Below, piece by piece: positions 1-9,833 of a DNA stretch of 64,000 nucleotides (position 1 is its first letter; the number at the start of each line of letters is the position of its first letter). A program made the translations under genes and the position numbers. Under the pieces are notes generated by a model. It searched no databases, had not been told where the DNA came from, and saw nothing but the letters and a program-made list of their open reading frames with translations. The DNA is from Hufsiella ginkgonis (GTDB taxonomy: Bacteria > Bacteroidota > Bacteroidia > Sphingobacteriales > Sphingobacteriaceae), in contig NZ_WVHS01000003.1 in the NCBI RefSeq assembly GCF_009834915.1, forward strand, positions 310,001 to 374,000, read 5' to 3'.

Positions 1-1
1 A

Positions 2-3000
2 AGGATTATTTACGTCTTCTTTATAGGAATCTTATTGCTCGACAGCTGCGCCAATAAGACGCGGACGACCAGCAGCAGCCCGGCAAAAGCCGACGCCGCC
101 AACCTCCCGGCACCCCGGAGGGCCGAGATCCTGTTCCTTGGAAATACTTCGAAACACCACGATTCCGGTAAATATGCTCCCTGGCTGGCCATCGAGCTGT
201 TTAAATCGGGCATTAACGTAACTTATACCACCGAGCTGAACGACCTGAACCCTGCTAACCTGGCTAAATACGACGGCCTGGTGATTTACGCCAACCACGA
301 TGTGATCTCGCCCTCGCAGGAAAGCGCTTTAAAAGATTTCGTGGAAGGTGGTAAGGGGCTCATCCCGTTACATTCGGCATCGGGGTGTTTCAAAAACTCG
401 GAATGGTACATAAAAGCCGTCGGCGGGCAGTTCCTCTCGCACAAAATGGGGCCGTTTACTGCGACCATTACGAATAAAAACCACCCGGTTACCCGTGATC
501 TTACCGAGTTCCAGACCACCGACGAAACGTACGTTCACCAGAAACTTAACCCTGACATGACCGTGCTGATGGAGCGCATGGAAGACGGCAAACGCGAGCC
601 CTATACCTGGGTACGCAACCAGGGGAAAGGGCGCGTGTTTTATACCGCTTACGGTCATGACGACGTGACCTGGAAAAAACTCGGCTTCTTAAAACTCGTA
701 AGCAATGGGGTGCTGTGGGCCATCGGCGACCAGGTGCGCGACCAGGTAGAACGCCTCAAGGTCCCCAACGTAAGCATTTACGCGGATACCATCGCAGACT
801 TCACTGCCCGTCACCTCGTACCCAAAGTACAGCCGGCGTTAACACCCGAAGAATCGATCAAGCTGATCCAGGTACCACCCGATTTCGAGATCAGGCTTTT
901 CGCGGCAGAGCCGGACATTACCAACCCGATCGCGATGTCGTGGGATGAGCGCGGCCGTTTATGGATCGTTGAATCGGTGGATTACCCGAACACTTTCCTG
1001 GAAACAGACGGCGCGGCCAACGACCGCATTAAGATCTGCGAAGACACCAACGGGGATGGCAAGGCCGACAAGTTTACCATCTTTGCCGATAAACTGAACA
1101 TTCCTACGAGTATGGTTTTCGCCAATGGTGGCGTGATTGTGTCTATGGCTCCCTACTTCGTTTTCCTGAAGGATACCAATGGTGATGACAAAGCCGATAT
1201 CCGTGAAAATATCCTTACCGGATGGGAAAAAGCCGACACCCATTTTGGTCCCTCGAACCTCCAGTACGGTTTTAACAATAAGATATGGGGAGTAGTGGGC
1301 TCTTCTTTTACCGGCACTGCCAAGGAAGACGGCAAACCGATCAATTTCCGCGGAGGCGTATATAACGTGAACGTGGATGGTACCGGCCTCGATTTCCTGG
1401 GTAACACCTCCAATAATACCTGGGGACTCGGTTTCTCGGAAGATAATAACGTATTTATTTCTACCGCCAATAATACTCATGCCGCTTATTACAGCATGCA
1501 CCGCAAATTTATGCAGCGTGGTTTTTCGGGTACTACGGTGTTACCCGTTCAAAAGATCGACGGGCACTATGACGCACATGCCATGACGCCAAACCTCCGG
1601 CAGGTGGATGTGGTGGGCGGGTTTACGGCCGCCGCCGGAAGCCACCTTTACACGGCACGTAATTTTCCGCGCGAGTATTGGAACCGCATCTCGCTGGTGT
1701 GCGAGCCAACCATGAGGTTGCTTCACCGCGCCGTTATCGAACCTGATGGCGCCGGTTTTACCGAAAAGGACGGCTGGAACCTGCTCGCCAGTAACGACGA
1801 GTGGGTGGGGCCCGTACAGGCTGAAGTAGGTCCTGACGGTGCGGTATGGGTTTCAGACTGGTACAACTTTATCATCCAGCACAACGTATTCGTGGAGCGG
1901 CAGGCGCCTTCGCTGATGGTACTTCCGTTCACGGAGCAGCCAAGGGGACAGGGAAATGCTTTCAGCAGCCCGCTGAGGGACATCGATTACGGCCGTATTT
2001 ACCGCATCGTGTACAAAAAAGGCAAGTCATACACCGCGCCAAAATTGTCAAAGAACGATATCCCCGGCCTGGTAAGTGCGCTTAACAACGATAACATGTT
2101 CTGGCGCATGACGGCCCAGCGGTTACTGGTAGAAGCTAAAGACCTTTCGGCGGTTACGGGGTTGATAAACATCATAGGCAATCAAAGCGTAGATTCCATC
2201 GGTCTCAACAGCCCGGCGGTACACGCGTTGTGGACCTTGCACGGCCTGGGAGCGCTTAACGGCGCCAACGCCGCGGCACTGCAGGCTGCCACTGCCGCGC
2301 TGGCGCATCCCGCCGCCGGCGTGCGTAAAGCTGCTGCCGAAGTATTGCCCAAAACACAAACCACGGAAGACATTTTCCTCAGGAATGGCTTGTTAAACGA
2401 TCCCAACCTGAATACCCGTCTTTCCGTATTCCTCGCCGTCGCAGAAATGCCGGCTTCCGAAGCGATGGGCAGAAAACTGTACGAGGCCAGCTTAAAACCC
2501 GAAAACGGGAAAGACGAATGGCTTTCGCGGGCCCTGTTTGCCGCCTCTATAGCGCATAGCGAAGGCTTTATGGCCGCGGCGCCAAAACCGCAGGGCGACA
2601 ATGTAGTGTCATCGGATGTGATGTCGTTAAGCGAGCGTATCGCTAAAGCGCTCACCAACGAAGTGTACGACCTGGGGGGAAGAAACCTGGTAATGTCGCC
2701 CAACGTGGCCAGAAAGGAGTTTACCATCAAAGCCAATATTAACAGAAGAGGTCCGGACCCCGTCCAGGGCGTGATCGCAGCACAGGGCGGTATCCTGGGC
2801 GGGTACGGCATCTACATCCAGGACGGGAAACTGTTCATGACCGTAAAACAGGATGGACGTAGCTATACCGCCGCCACCTCTGCCCCGTTGCCTGATCGGT
2901 TTGCGCTGGCCGCCAGCTTTGCCGGCAACGGGCAAATGACCGTGTTGATCGACGGTAAAGAAGCCGCTTCCGCGAAAGCGCCGTCACTGTTCACGCAACC

Positions 3001-3622
3001 GCTGGTGCAACCGCTGCGTACCACGGCAGACCTCGACGACGACAACCGGATGGGCCCTTACACCGGGCAGTTCCGCCTGAGGGGCGACATGCAGCGCGCA
3101 ACCATCGAGCTTAAAAAGCCTGTGGCCGCCGTGGTAACGCCGCCGCAAACAGCGCCGAAGAAAACGTCGCCGGCAAAAACCAAAACCCCAGCAAAACCGG
3201 CGGCCGGGACAGCGGTAACCAAGCCTGCCGCTGCGGCCACCGGGCCCGCCACCGTCACCATCCGCGTAGTGAAGGAGATGATGCAGTACGATAAAAAACT
3301 GTTTACCGTAAAGGCGGGGCAAAAAGTAACCATCAACTTCGAAAACCCAGACGGCATGCAGCATAACATGGTGATCATTAAACCCGGTACCTTACCTAAA
3401 CTGGGAGCGGCGGCGGATGCCATGCTCACCGACCCCAAAGCCTCGGCCAAGAGCTATATCCCGTCTATCCCTGAGGTGTTGTTCTCCATTAAACTGCTCG
3501 ATCCGGGCGACGATTTCCAGCTAACTTTTACCGTTCCGGCTACACCTGGCGATTACCCGTTTGTGTGTACTTTTCCCGGTCACTGGCGGGGCATGAACGG
3601 AATTATGCGGGTAGTTAAATAA
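2..3622 (+). CDS. ThuA / PVC-type dehydrogenase / cupredoxin fusion lipoprotein (5' partial)
   Basis: The reading frame is open to the window edge. The codons before position 35 encode a hydrophobic stretch ending in a lipobox (L-D-S-C), so the window starts inside a lipoprotein signal peptide and the true start lies upstream. Numbering from the codon at 35, a ThuA-like domain (about 29-240) is followed by a beta-propeller region of the PVC-type membrane-bound dehydrogenase kind (about 275-670). A helical HEAT-like stretch (about 690-860), a concanavalin-like domain (about 890-1035) and a Pro/Ala/Lys linker come next. The C-terminus is a plastocyanin-like cupredoxin with apparent type I copper ligands His1110, Cys1178, His1183 and Met1187 (pattern QHN...CTFPGHW..M). 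Known family roles suggest sugar oxidation with electrons passed to copper; the substrate is not visible. It opens an operon of sugar-modifying genes, 29 bp ahead of a second ThuA gene. The domain calls are firm, the reaction is not. Confidence 0.85.
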   Translation, partial: RIIYVFFIGILLLDSCANKTRTTSSSPAKADAANLPAPRRAEILFLGNTSKHHDSGKYAPWLAIELFKSGINVTYTTELNDLNPANLAKYDGLVIYANHDVISPSQESALKDFVEGGKGLIPLHSASGCFKNSEWYIKAVGGQFLSHKMGPFTATITNKNHPVTRDLTEFQTTDETYVHQKLNPDMTVLMERMEDGKREPYTWVRNQGKGRVFYTAYGHDDVTWKKLGFLKLVSNGVLWAIGDQVRDQVERLKVPNVSIYADTIADFTARHLVPKVQPALTPEESIKLIQVPPDFEIRLFAAEPDITNPIAMSWDERGRLWIVESVDYPNTFLETDGAANDRIKICEDTNGDGKADKFTIFADKLNIPTSMVFANGGVIVSMAPYFVFLKDTNGDDKADIRENILTGWEKADTHFGPSNLQYGFNNKIWGVVGSSFTGTAKEDGKPINFRGGVYNVNVDGTGLDFLGNTSNNTWGLGFSEDNNVFISTANNTHAAYYSMHRKFMQRGFSGTTVLPVQKIDGHYDAHAMTPNLRQVDVVGGFTAAAGSHLYTARNFPREYWNRISLVCEPTMRLLHRAVIEPDGAGFTEKDGWNLLASNDEWVGPVQAEVGPDGAVWVSDWYNFIIQHNVFVERQAPSLMVLPFTEQPRGQGNAFSSPLRDIDYGRIYRIVYKKGKSYTAPKLSKNDIPGLVSALNNDNMFWRMTAQRLLVEAKDLSAVTGLINIIGNQSVDSIGLNSPAVHALWTLHGLGALNGANAAALQAATAALAHPAAGVRKAAAEVLPKTQTTEDIFLRNGLLNDPNLNTRLSVFLAVAEMPASEAMGRKLYEASLKPENGKDEWLSRALFAASIAHSEGFMAAAPKPQGDNVVSSDVMSLSERIAKALTNEVYDLGGRNLVMSPNVARKEFTIKANINRRGPDPVQGVIAAQGGILGGYGIYIQDGKLFMTVKQDGRSYTAATSAPLPDRFALAASFAGNGQMTVLIDGKEAASAKAPSLFTQPLVQPLRTTADLDDDNRMGPYTGQFRLRGDMQRATIELKKPVAAVVTPPQTAPKKTSPAKTKTPAKPAAGTAVTKPAAAATGPATVTIRVVKEMMQYDKKLFTVKAGQKVTINFENPDGMQHNMVIIKPGTLPKLGAAADAMLTDPKASAKSYIPSIPEVLFSIKLLDPGDDFQLTFTVPATPGDYPFVCTFPGHWRGMNGIMRVVK

Positions 3623-3651
3623 ATAACCAGATCATACCAAATCATCATAAA

Positions 3652-4407
3652 ATGAAACGAAATCATTCATCTTATCCCTCATTACGGATCGGCAGGCTGC
3701 TTATCCTGGGGCTGCTCGCCATGTTCGCTTCTTCATGCGCGGTTAAATCGCCGGGCGCAAAGGGAAGTAAAGCTACGCGGGTGCTGCTGGTAGGCGGCGG
3801 CTCCTCGCATAACTTCGATCTCTGGTATAAAGGCGCCGATGCAACCACGCTGCGGCAGGCCGGCTACCTGGTTACTTATACCGCCAATACAGATTCTATC
3901 GCCGAGTACCTGAAAAGTACCGATGTGCTATACCTAAGCAACAACCAGGCGATTAAGAGCCAGGCTTCGCGCCAGGCGATTCTCGATCACATAGCGGCTG
4001 GCAAGGGATTGTTGCTTGCGCACGCCGCACTCTGGTATAACTGGAAAGATTGGCCCGAGTACAACAAGCAGATCGCCGCCGGCGGTTCTAACGGCCATGA
4101 CCGGTACGGTAGTTTCGACGTGAATTTTACCAACACCACGCACCCGGTTACCCAGGGGCAGGCGGCAAAGCTTACCTTAAAAGACGAACGCTACTATTAT
4201 ATCCCCGATCCGGCAGGCCCGGGCATTGAAGTGCTGGCGAGTAACAGCGTGGCCGGTTCCGAAAAAACGTTCCCGTCCATCTTCGTGGTTAAAAACGATA
4301 AGGCAAGGATCGTGGGAATCGCGCTGGGGCACGATGCCGAGTCGCACAACATTCCTCAATACCAGGCTATCCTTCGTAATGCGGTGAAATGGGTTTCGAA
4401 AAAATGA
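3652..4407 (+). CDS. ThuA-domain lipoprotein
   Basis: This 251-residue protein has an N-terminal signal ending in a lipobox (A-S-S-C, Cys about 29), so it is probably anchored in the envelope. The rest matches the ThuA fold, related to class I glutamine amidotransferases: a GGGSSHNF segment near the start, GKGLLLAHAALWYNW in the middle (the position of the nucleophile elbow in relatives, here without a cysteine) and the H-P-V-T motif typical of ThuA proteins. ThuA was named for trehalose utilisation, and these proteins are common beside sugar dehydrogenases and Gfo/Idh/MocA enzymes in Bacteroidota. It is a single-domain paralogue of the N-terminus of the preceding gene, and its stop overlaps the next start (ATGA). 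The biochemical role is unknown. Confidence 0.85.
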   Translation: MKRNHSSYPSLRIGRLLILGLLAMFASSCAVKSPGAKGSKATRVLLVGGGSSHNFDLWYKGADATTLRQAGYLVTYTANTDSIAEYLKSTDVLYLSNNQAIKSQASRQAILDHIAAGKGLLLAHAALWYNWKDWPEYNKQIAAGGSNGHDRYGSFDVNFTNTTHPVTQGQAAKLTLKDERYYYIPDPAGPGIEVLASNSVAGSEKTFPSIFVVKNDKARIVGIALGHDAESHNIPQYQAILRNAVKWVSKK

Positions 4408-5387
4408 GAGGCGTCCTGTTTTTCCTGTTCCTGGCCGGCGGGGTAAGCATGGCCGCATTTGCACAATCCGCCAGTCCGGCGATAGAAAAGCAGGACACGC
4501 TTTTCCTGGCAGATCCAACCATTTTCGCCGACAAAGGCACGTACTACCTGTACGGTACCGGCAGTAATAACGGGTTCCAGGTGTATACATCTGCCGATCT
4601 TAAAACATGGAGCGCTCCCGCAGGCAAGCGGAACGGGTTTGCATTGCTGAAAGGCGAGAGTTATGGCACCCGTGGTTTTTGGGCTCCCCAGATCTTTAAA
4701 TACCGCAACCTGTATTATATGGCCTATACGGCCGACGAGCATATCGCCATAGCGCAAAGCGACAGCCCGTTAGGCCCGTTCACCCAGAAAGAGATCAGGC
4801 CGCTTTCGGGCCCGGTAAAACAGATCGATCCGTTCATATTTATCGAAAACGGGAAGGCTTACCTCTACCATGTACGGCTCACCAACGGTAACCGCATTTT
4901 TGTGGCGCCGATGAAGAGCGACCTGTCTGACGTGGAGGCGGGTGAAGCAGTGGAATGCATTTCAGGCACCCAGCCATGGGAGAACACCGCTAACGCCGGT
5001 TGGCCGGTAACCGAAGGGCCTACCGTGATAAAGCATAATAAACTTTACTATTTGTTCTACAGTGCAAACGATTTCAGGAACATTGATTACGCCATGGGAT
5101 ATGCTACCTCCGCATCGCCCTTGGGGCCGTGGAAAAAATACCGGGGGAACCCGGTGATCAGCAGGAATGTATTGAATGTGAACGGCACCGGGCATGGAGA
5201 TTTCTTTACCGCGAATGACGGAACGCTCAGTTACGTGTTTCATGTTCACCGCTCGCAAACGAAAGTTTCGCCGCGCGCCACCGTGCTCATAAAAGCAAAA
5301 TTTACCAAAGAAAAAGGGCAACCTGATAAATTAACGATCGACCCGTCGAGCTTCAGCTACCTGCGCACGGGTCTTCTATCTAACTAA
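4404..5387 (+). CDS. GH43-like glycoside hydrolase, secreted
   Basis: I chose the ATG at 4404, which overlaps the previous stop as ATGA and gives a clean signal peptide (MRGVLFFLFLAGG... ending in AFAQ). An in-frame ATG at 4389 is an alternative. The mature protein is a five-bladed propeller of the GH43 type. It shows the N-terminal L-A-D-P-T-I-F motif with the presumed base Asp37, the WAPQIF..YYMAY blade, an I-D-P-F motif (the pKa-modulating Asp in the family) and T-E-G-P with the presumed acid Glu. GH43 enzymes mostly remove arabinose, xylose or galactose from plant glycans in the periplasm or outside. Specificity cannot be read from the sequence. It is the only visible hydrolase of this operon and probably releases the sugar that the following enzymes convert. 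Confidence 0.85.
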   Translation: MRGVLFFLFLAGGVSMAAFAQSASPAIEKQDTLFLADPTIFADKGTYYLYGTGSNNGFQVYTSADLKTWSAPAGKRNGFALLKGESYGTRGFWAPQIFKYRNLYYMAYTADEHIAIAQSDSPLGPFTQKEIRPLSGPVKQIDPFIFIENGKAYLYHVRLTNGNRIFVAPMKSDLSDVEAGEAVECISGTQPWENTANAGWPVTEGPTVIKHNKLYYLFYSANDFRNIDYAMGYATSASPLGPWKKYRGNPVISRNVLNVNGTGHGDFFTANDGTLSYVFHVHRSQTKVSPRATVLIKAKFTKEKGQPDKLTIDPSSFSYLRTGLLSN

Positions 5388-5410
5388 CACCTTAATGCAA
5401 ATTTAAAAAC

Positions 5411-6523
5411 ATGAAAAAAATTACTGTAGTGATCGTCGGAATGGGTTTTGGAAAGGAGTTTATTCCCATTTACCAGGCTCATCCAAATATTAAAGCGGTG
5501 GGGATCTGCACCAGGAACCAGCAAACATTGGATGAACTTGCGGCAAAATTTAACCTCGATAAAGACCTTTGCTTCCAGAACTTTGAAGATGTGCCCCTGC
5601 GGGAGGATGTAGATGCCATCCATATCGTTACCCCGGTGCCCGATCATGCCAGGATGGCGCTGGCTTCGCTGAATGCCGGCAAGCACACCGCCTGTACCAT
5701 TCCCATGGCCATGACCGTTGAAGATTGCACTGCCATTGTAGAAGCAAAGCGCAAAGCGAACAAGGTATACATGATGATGGAGACCGCGCTTTATACCCGC
5801 GAGTTCTTGTACGGGCTGAACCTTGCCGAAAGCGGTGAACTGGGTAAGATCCAGTTTGTAAGAGGCTCGCATATCCAGGACATGAGCATGGAAGGCTGGG
5901 GCGAGTATTGGAAAGGTTTCCCGCCGATGCTGAACGGCACCCATGCCATTTCGCCGCTGCTGCGCATAAACAATACGAAAGCAGAAAGCGTGGTATGCCA
6001 TGGCTCCGGCCGCTTGAGCGACGATCTCGCCAGCCGCTACAATGCGCCTTACGCGGTAGAAACGGCTACGTTTACGCTGAAAAATTCGGATGTAATTGCG
6101 GAAGCTACCCGTTCATTGTTCGACGTGGTGCGCCAGTACCGCGAAAGTTACGACGTGTACGGCACTAAAATGTCGTTCGAGTGGGAGCAGCTGCAGGATG
6201 AAAGCCACGTTATATTCGATGGTGGCGAGAATGCTGCCCGCATCGATGTGCCCGATACCGATGGCATGCTGATCGAGCCGATCAAACATTTTACCCGCCG
6301 CGAGAAGATCGATGACCCTAACCACGTATCCTTTTTACAGGGTGCCGGCCATGGCGGTTCGCATCCGCACCTGGTGCAGGAGTTCGTAGCGGCCATTGTG
6401 GAAGGCAGGAACTCGGCCGTAGACGCCGATGTCGCGGCCAACTATACCTGTGCAGGTATTTGTGCGCACGAATCGGCCATGAATGGCGGCAAAAGGATCC
6501 AAATCCCTGACTTTGAGCTTTAA
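5411..6523 (+). CDS. Gfo/Idh/MocA-family oxidoreductase
   Basis: This 370-residue cytoplasmic protein begins with a Rossmann nucleotide-binding segment (ITVVIVGMGFGKEF) and continues with the family's D-A-(I/V)-H-I-V-T-P-V-P-D-H-A pattern near residue 75-85. The usual E-K-P lysine motif is altered: the corresponding segment reads KHTACTIPMAM, so the canonical EKP lysine is absent. Family members oxidise or epimerise sugars and inositols with NAD(P). The next gene's start codon follows the stop directly, so the two are very likely co-translated. The context (ThuA, TIM-barrel epimerase, MFS transporter) suggests conversion of a free or 3-oxidised sugar. The missing EKP lysine could mean a changed reaction. 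Confidence 0.85.
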   Translation: MKKITVVIVGMGFGKEFIPIYQAHPNIKAVGICTRNQQTLDELAAKFNLDKDLCFQNFEDVPLREDVDAIHIVTPVPDHARMALASLNAGKHTACTIPMAMTVEDCTAIVEAKRKANKVYMMMETALYTREFLYGLNLAESGELGKIQFVRGSHIQDMSMEGWGEYWKGFPPMLNGTHAISPLLRINNTKAESVVCHGSGRLSDDLASRYNAPYAVETATFTLKNSDVIAEATRSLFDVVRQYRESYDVYGTKMSFEWEQLQDESHVIFDGGENAARIDVPDTDGMLIEPIKHFTRREKIDDPNHVSFLQGAGHGGSHPHLVQEFVAAIVEGRNSAVDADVAANYTCAGICAHESAMNGGKRIQIPDFEL

Positions 6524-7378
6524 ATGATGAAATTCGGAGTAAGTACGTTCCTGTGGACTTCGCCTTTTACCACAGCCTCTTTCGACCTGCTGTACAAAGT
6601 GAAGGAGATGGGTTTCGACATTATCGAGCTCGCTATAGAGCGCAAAGATGAAATGGATTGGCCGCTGTTGAAGAAGATGGTAAAAGAAACCGGCCTGGAG
6701 GTAACCGTCAGCGGCGCCATCGGGCCCGGCCGCGATATATCGAGCACCGATCCCGGTATTCGTGAACAAGGTGTTCAATATATCATAGATTGCATTAATA
6801 TTGCAAGAGAGATGGACAGCCCGGTATTTGGCGGTCCGTTGTATTCGGCGGTTGGCAAATGCAGGGTGGTTTCGCCGGAACAGAAGAAACAAGAACGGGA
6901 ATGGTGCGTAGAAAACCTGAAAAGGGTAGGGAAGGTAGCGGAATTTCACGGGGTGACATTGGGCGTAGAGCCGCTTAACCGCTTCGAAACCGACATGATC
7001 AATACCGCCGACCAGGCAATAGCGCTGATCAGGGAGGTGGGAATGGCAAGCGTGAAGCTGCAGCTCGACACTTTCCATGGTAACATCGAAGAGAAAAACA
7101 TCCCGGATACCATCCGTAAAGCGGGCGACCTGATCTGCCACATCCAGGGCAATGAAAGCGACCGGGGAACCCCAGGCACGGGCAACCTCGATTGGACCGG
7201 CATCAGGGATGCACTATACGAAATAAAATACGACGGCGCCATTGTCATCGAAACCTTCGGAGATGTGTCTGAAGAGATCGCAAAGGCTGCCAGCATATGG
7301 CGGCCGCTCGCAAACAGTTCGGATGAGCTGGCACGCGAAGGCCTCAGGTTTTATAAGGAATTATTCAAACAACCATAA
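6524..7378 (+). CDS. Sugar epimerase/isomerase, TIM barrel (D-tagatose 3-epimerase-like)
   Basis: This 284-residue protein starts immediately after the preceding stop. It is an AP-endonuclease-2-type TIM barrel of the xylose isomerase-like family. The metal site of the ketose 3-epimerases is recognisable: E-P-L-N-R-F near residue 148, L-D-T-F-H near 184, H-I-Q..E-S-D-R-G-T-P-G-T-G near 207, and I-E-T-F near 242. Known relatives epimerise ketoses at C3 or act on inositol and keto-sugar intermediates. It probably works in sequence with the oxidoreductase before it. An IolE-like dehydratase is an alternative, but the R-G-T-P-G-T-G loop favours the epimerase group. Confidence 0.85.
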   Translation: MMKFGVSTFLWTSPFTTASFDLLYKVKEMGFDIIELAIERKDEMDWPLLKKMVKETGLEVTVSGAIGPGRDISSTDPGIREQGVQYIIDCINIAREMDSPVFGGPLYSAVGKCRVVSPEQKKQEREWCVENLKRVGKVAEFHGVTLGVEPLNRFETDMINTADQAIALIREVGMASVKLQLDTFHGNIEEKNIPDTIRKAGDLICHIQGNESDRGTPGTGNLDWTGIRDALYEIKYDGAIVIETFGDVSEEIAKAASIWRPLANSSDELAREGLRFYKELFKQP

Positions 7379-7401
7379 ACCTTTACTAACCGGTTAATTA
7401 A

Positions 7402-8964
7402 ATGAATGTATCTAACAGTAATGCAGTAATGCAGGAAGACGCCCGTGCCAAAAAATTACTTTTCTGGGGATGCTTTATGGCCATTGTGGCTTCGGCATTC
7501 GGCTTCGTGTTCCGCGCTTTTATCATGGCCCAGTGGGGAACCCAGTTCGGCCTTAGTAAAACGCAGCAGGGCGAGATCTTTGGCGTGGGCTTTTGGCCGT
7601 TCGGCATCAGTATCGTGCTTTTCAGCCTCGTGATCGATAAGATCGGCTACAAAAAATCGATGATCTTCGGGTTTGTTTGCCATGTAGCCTCGGTGATCAT
7701 TACCGTGATGGCCAATGGGTACTGGGCGTTATACGTTGGTACGTTCCTGTTTGCCCTGGGCAACGGCGCGGTAGAAGCGGTGGTGAACCCCGTTGTGGCC
7801 ACCATGTACCCGAAGGAAAAAACGAAATGGCTTAATATCCTCCACGCCGCCTGGCCTGCCGGGATGGTGGCCGGCGGTTTGCTGGGCATCTTTATGATCA
7901 ACCAGCAGTTTCCCTGGAGCATCATTATCGGCTTTATTATGCTCCCGGTGGTGGTATACGGCTGGCTGATCGTAAAACGCGAGTTCCCGGTGAACGAGCG
8001 TGTGAAAGCCGGCGTTACCTACCTCGAAATGCTGAAGGAAGTAGGCATATTGGGTGCATTGGTTATCATCGCGCTAAGCATGTTCCAGCTCGGGAGCCTG
8101 TTTGGCTGGTCGACTACGGTAAGCGTGATCGGCACCTTGCTGGTTACGGGTCTTTTTGGATTTTATGTGCGTTCGCTCGGGCAGCCGGTGTTTATCCTGC
8201 TCATCCTGATCATGCTTCCCCTGGCTACCACCGAGCTGGGCACGGACAGCTGGATCACCGACCTGATGACGCCCGCTATGGCTGAAAAAGGCCTGCAGGG
8301 CGGATGGGTGCTCATCTACACATCGATCATCATGGCCTTCCTTCGGTTTTATTCCGGGCCGATCGTGCACCGGCTTTCCCCGCTTGGACTGCTGGCAACA
8401 AGCTCGTTTATCGCCGTAATTGGCCTGTTCTTTCTCTCGCAGGCTACCGGTATGATGATCATCGTGGCCGCTACCGTGTATGCGCTTGGCAAGACCTATT
8501 TCTGGCCAACCATGCTTGGACTGGTGTCTGAACAGTTCCCCAAAGGAGGCGCCCTGGCCCTGAATTTTACCGGCGCGGTAGGTATGATGGGCGTAGGTGT
8601 AGTGGGCGCAGTGGTACTCGGCTTCGTGCAGGATAAAGAGCTGGACCAGAACCTGGCGCTGTATGACAAGAATAACAACACCGCCCTGCATTCCACTTAC
8701 GTAACGCAGGAAAAAACAGGGATCTTCGGCGCCTATAAAACCATCGACGCCGAAAAGCTTGCGACCGCGCCGCTGGAAACGACCGCTATTGTGCAGGTAG
8801 TGCAAAACCAGGCGAAAAAAGACGCACTTAAAACGGTAGCAATTTTCCCCATCGTGATGTTTGCCTGTTATGTGGGCCTTATTTTATGGTTCAGGTCGCG
8901 GAAGGGCGGTTATAAACAGGTAGAGCTGGAAACGAGCGAAGCGCTGCCGCTGGCGGAATATTAA
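7402..8964 (+). CDS. MFS transporter
   Basis: This is a 520-residue integral membrane protein with about twelve hydrophobic segments and the major-facilitator signature after the second helix (L-V-I-D-K-I-G-Y-K-K-S). It carries a hydrophilic loop of roughly 60 residues before the last helix (about 405-475) and a polar C-terminal tail. It closes the operon, 23 bp after the epimerase-like gene, so it probably imports the sugar or glycoside handled by the enzymes upstream. The substrate is not predictable. The long late loop is slightly unusual for the family. Confidence 0.85.
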   Translation: MNVSNSNAVMQEDARAKKLLFWGCFMAIVASAFGFVFRAFIMAQWGTQFGLSKTQQGEIFGVGFWPFGISIVLFSLVIDKIGYKKSMIFGFVCHVASVIITVMANGYWALYVGTFLFALGNGAVEAVVNPVVATMYPKEKTKWLNILHAAWPAGMVAGGLLGIFMINQQFPWSIIIGFIMLPVVVYGWLIVKREFPVNERVKAGVTYLEMLKEVGILGALVIIALSMFQLGSLFGWSTTVSVIGTLLVTGLFGFYVRSLGQPVFILLILIMLPLATTELGTDSWITDLMTPAMAEKGLQGGWVLIYTSIIMAFLRFYSGPIVHRLSPLGLLATSSFIAVIGLFFLSQATGMMIIVAATVYALGKTYFWPTMLGLVSEQFPKGGALALNFTGAVGMMGVGVVGAVVLGFVQDKELDQNLALYDKNNNTALHSTYVTQEKTGIFGAYKTIDAEKLATAPLETTAIVQVVQNQAKKDALKTVAIFPIVMFACYVGLILWFRSRKGGYKQVELETSEALPLAEY

Positions 8965-8998
8965 GCTGGTAATTAATATTGCATTCAAAAAAAGGTTA

Positions 8999-9824
8999 AT
9001 GATTTCCATCTTCGGCCTTTTAACCAGTGCCACTTTGTACGATAAAACCCTGGTCGGCGGTTCTCCTGCAGACCAGGGTTTTATCATTGATACCCTCGCC
9101 CGCGACCTGGTAGTGCCGTGGCAGATCGTTTTTTTACCCGATAACAGCATGCTTTTTACCGAGCGTCCCGGTCGCGTACGCATCTACCGCGACGGGAAAC
9201 TGCTGCCCAAACCCGCATACCTTGTTCCTGATATACCGCTTCGCAATAAATCCGGCCTGCTGGGTATGTGTATTCACCCGGATTTTACCGCCAACCAGTT
9301 CGTTTATGTGGCAAATAACTATATACAGATCAGCCTGCGCTGGCCCAGGACCTGAAAGCGTATAACGGTAAAATCCTGCGGGTCAATGATGACGGTACCG
9401 TCCCGGCAGATAACCCCTTTTTCAAGAGCGACACCGCCCGTAAAGAGATCTGGACATACGGTCACCGCAACCCCCAGGGACTGGCTTTTGAACCGGGAAG
9501 CGGCAACTTGTTCGCCTCGGAACACGGTCCCACAGGCGGCGACGAGATTAACAGCATTAAAAAAGGCAGGAACTACGGATGGCCCGTCATTCACCACCAG
9601 GATACCTTTTTGCCGGTTGTCATGGGCATAACCTCCAGGGAACGGGCAAAACCGCCAACCTCCTCGCCGGGAAGTTCAGGTATGGCGCCGGCAAACGCGC
9701 TATCGCAACAAACATTACCAACGGAATTATCGACCAGGGAATGCCGGCGTGGGCTGGCGCCATCACGAAAGCCGATATCGATAAACTGGTAAATTACATT
9801 TACACGAAAACCCGGAAAAAGTGA
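8999..9824 (+). pseudogene. Decayed PQQ-dependent sugar dehydrogenase-cytochrome c fusion
   Basis: Three fragments in three successive frames add up to a broken gene. The first (8999-about 9330) matches the N-terminal blades of soluble aldose sugar dehydrogenases (VPWQIVFLPDN, LLGMCIHPDF, FVYVANNY). The second (about 9334-9620) resumes at PALAQDLKAYNGKILRVNDDG and runs through GHRNPQGLAF, EHGPTGGDEIN and NYGWPVI. The third (about 9610-9824) is a cytochrome c tail (AGCHGHNLQGTG, then MPAW.GAITKADIDKLVNYI) that has lost the first heme cysteine. The stretch between fragments one and two, which would hold the HNGGRL active-site region, is missing, as are the last propeller blades. Two internal deletions with frameshifts explain the layout. 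A functional copy would have oxidised aldoses in the periplasm. Confidence 0.85.
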
Positions 9825-9833
9825 ATTTGAACC

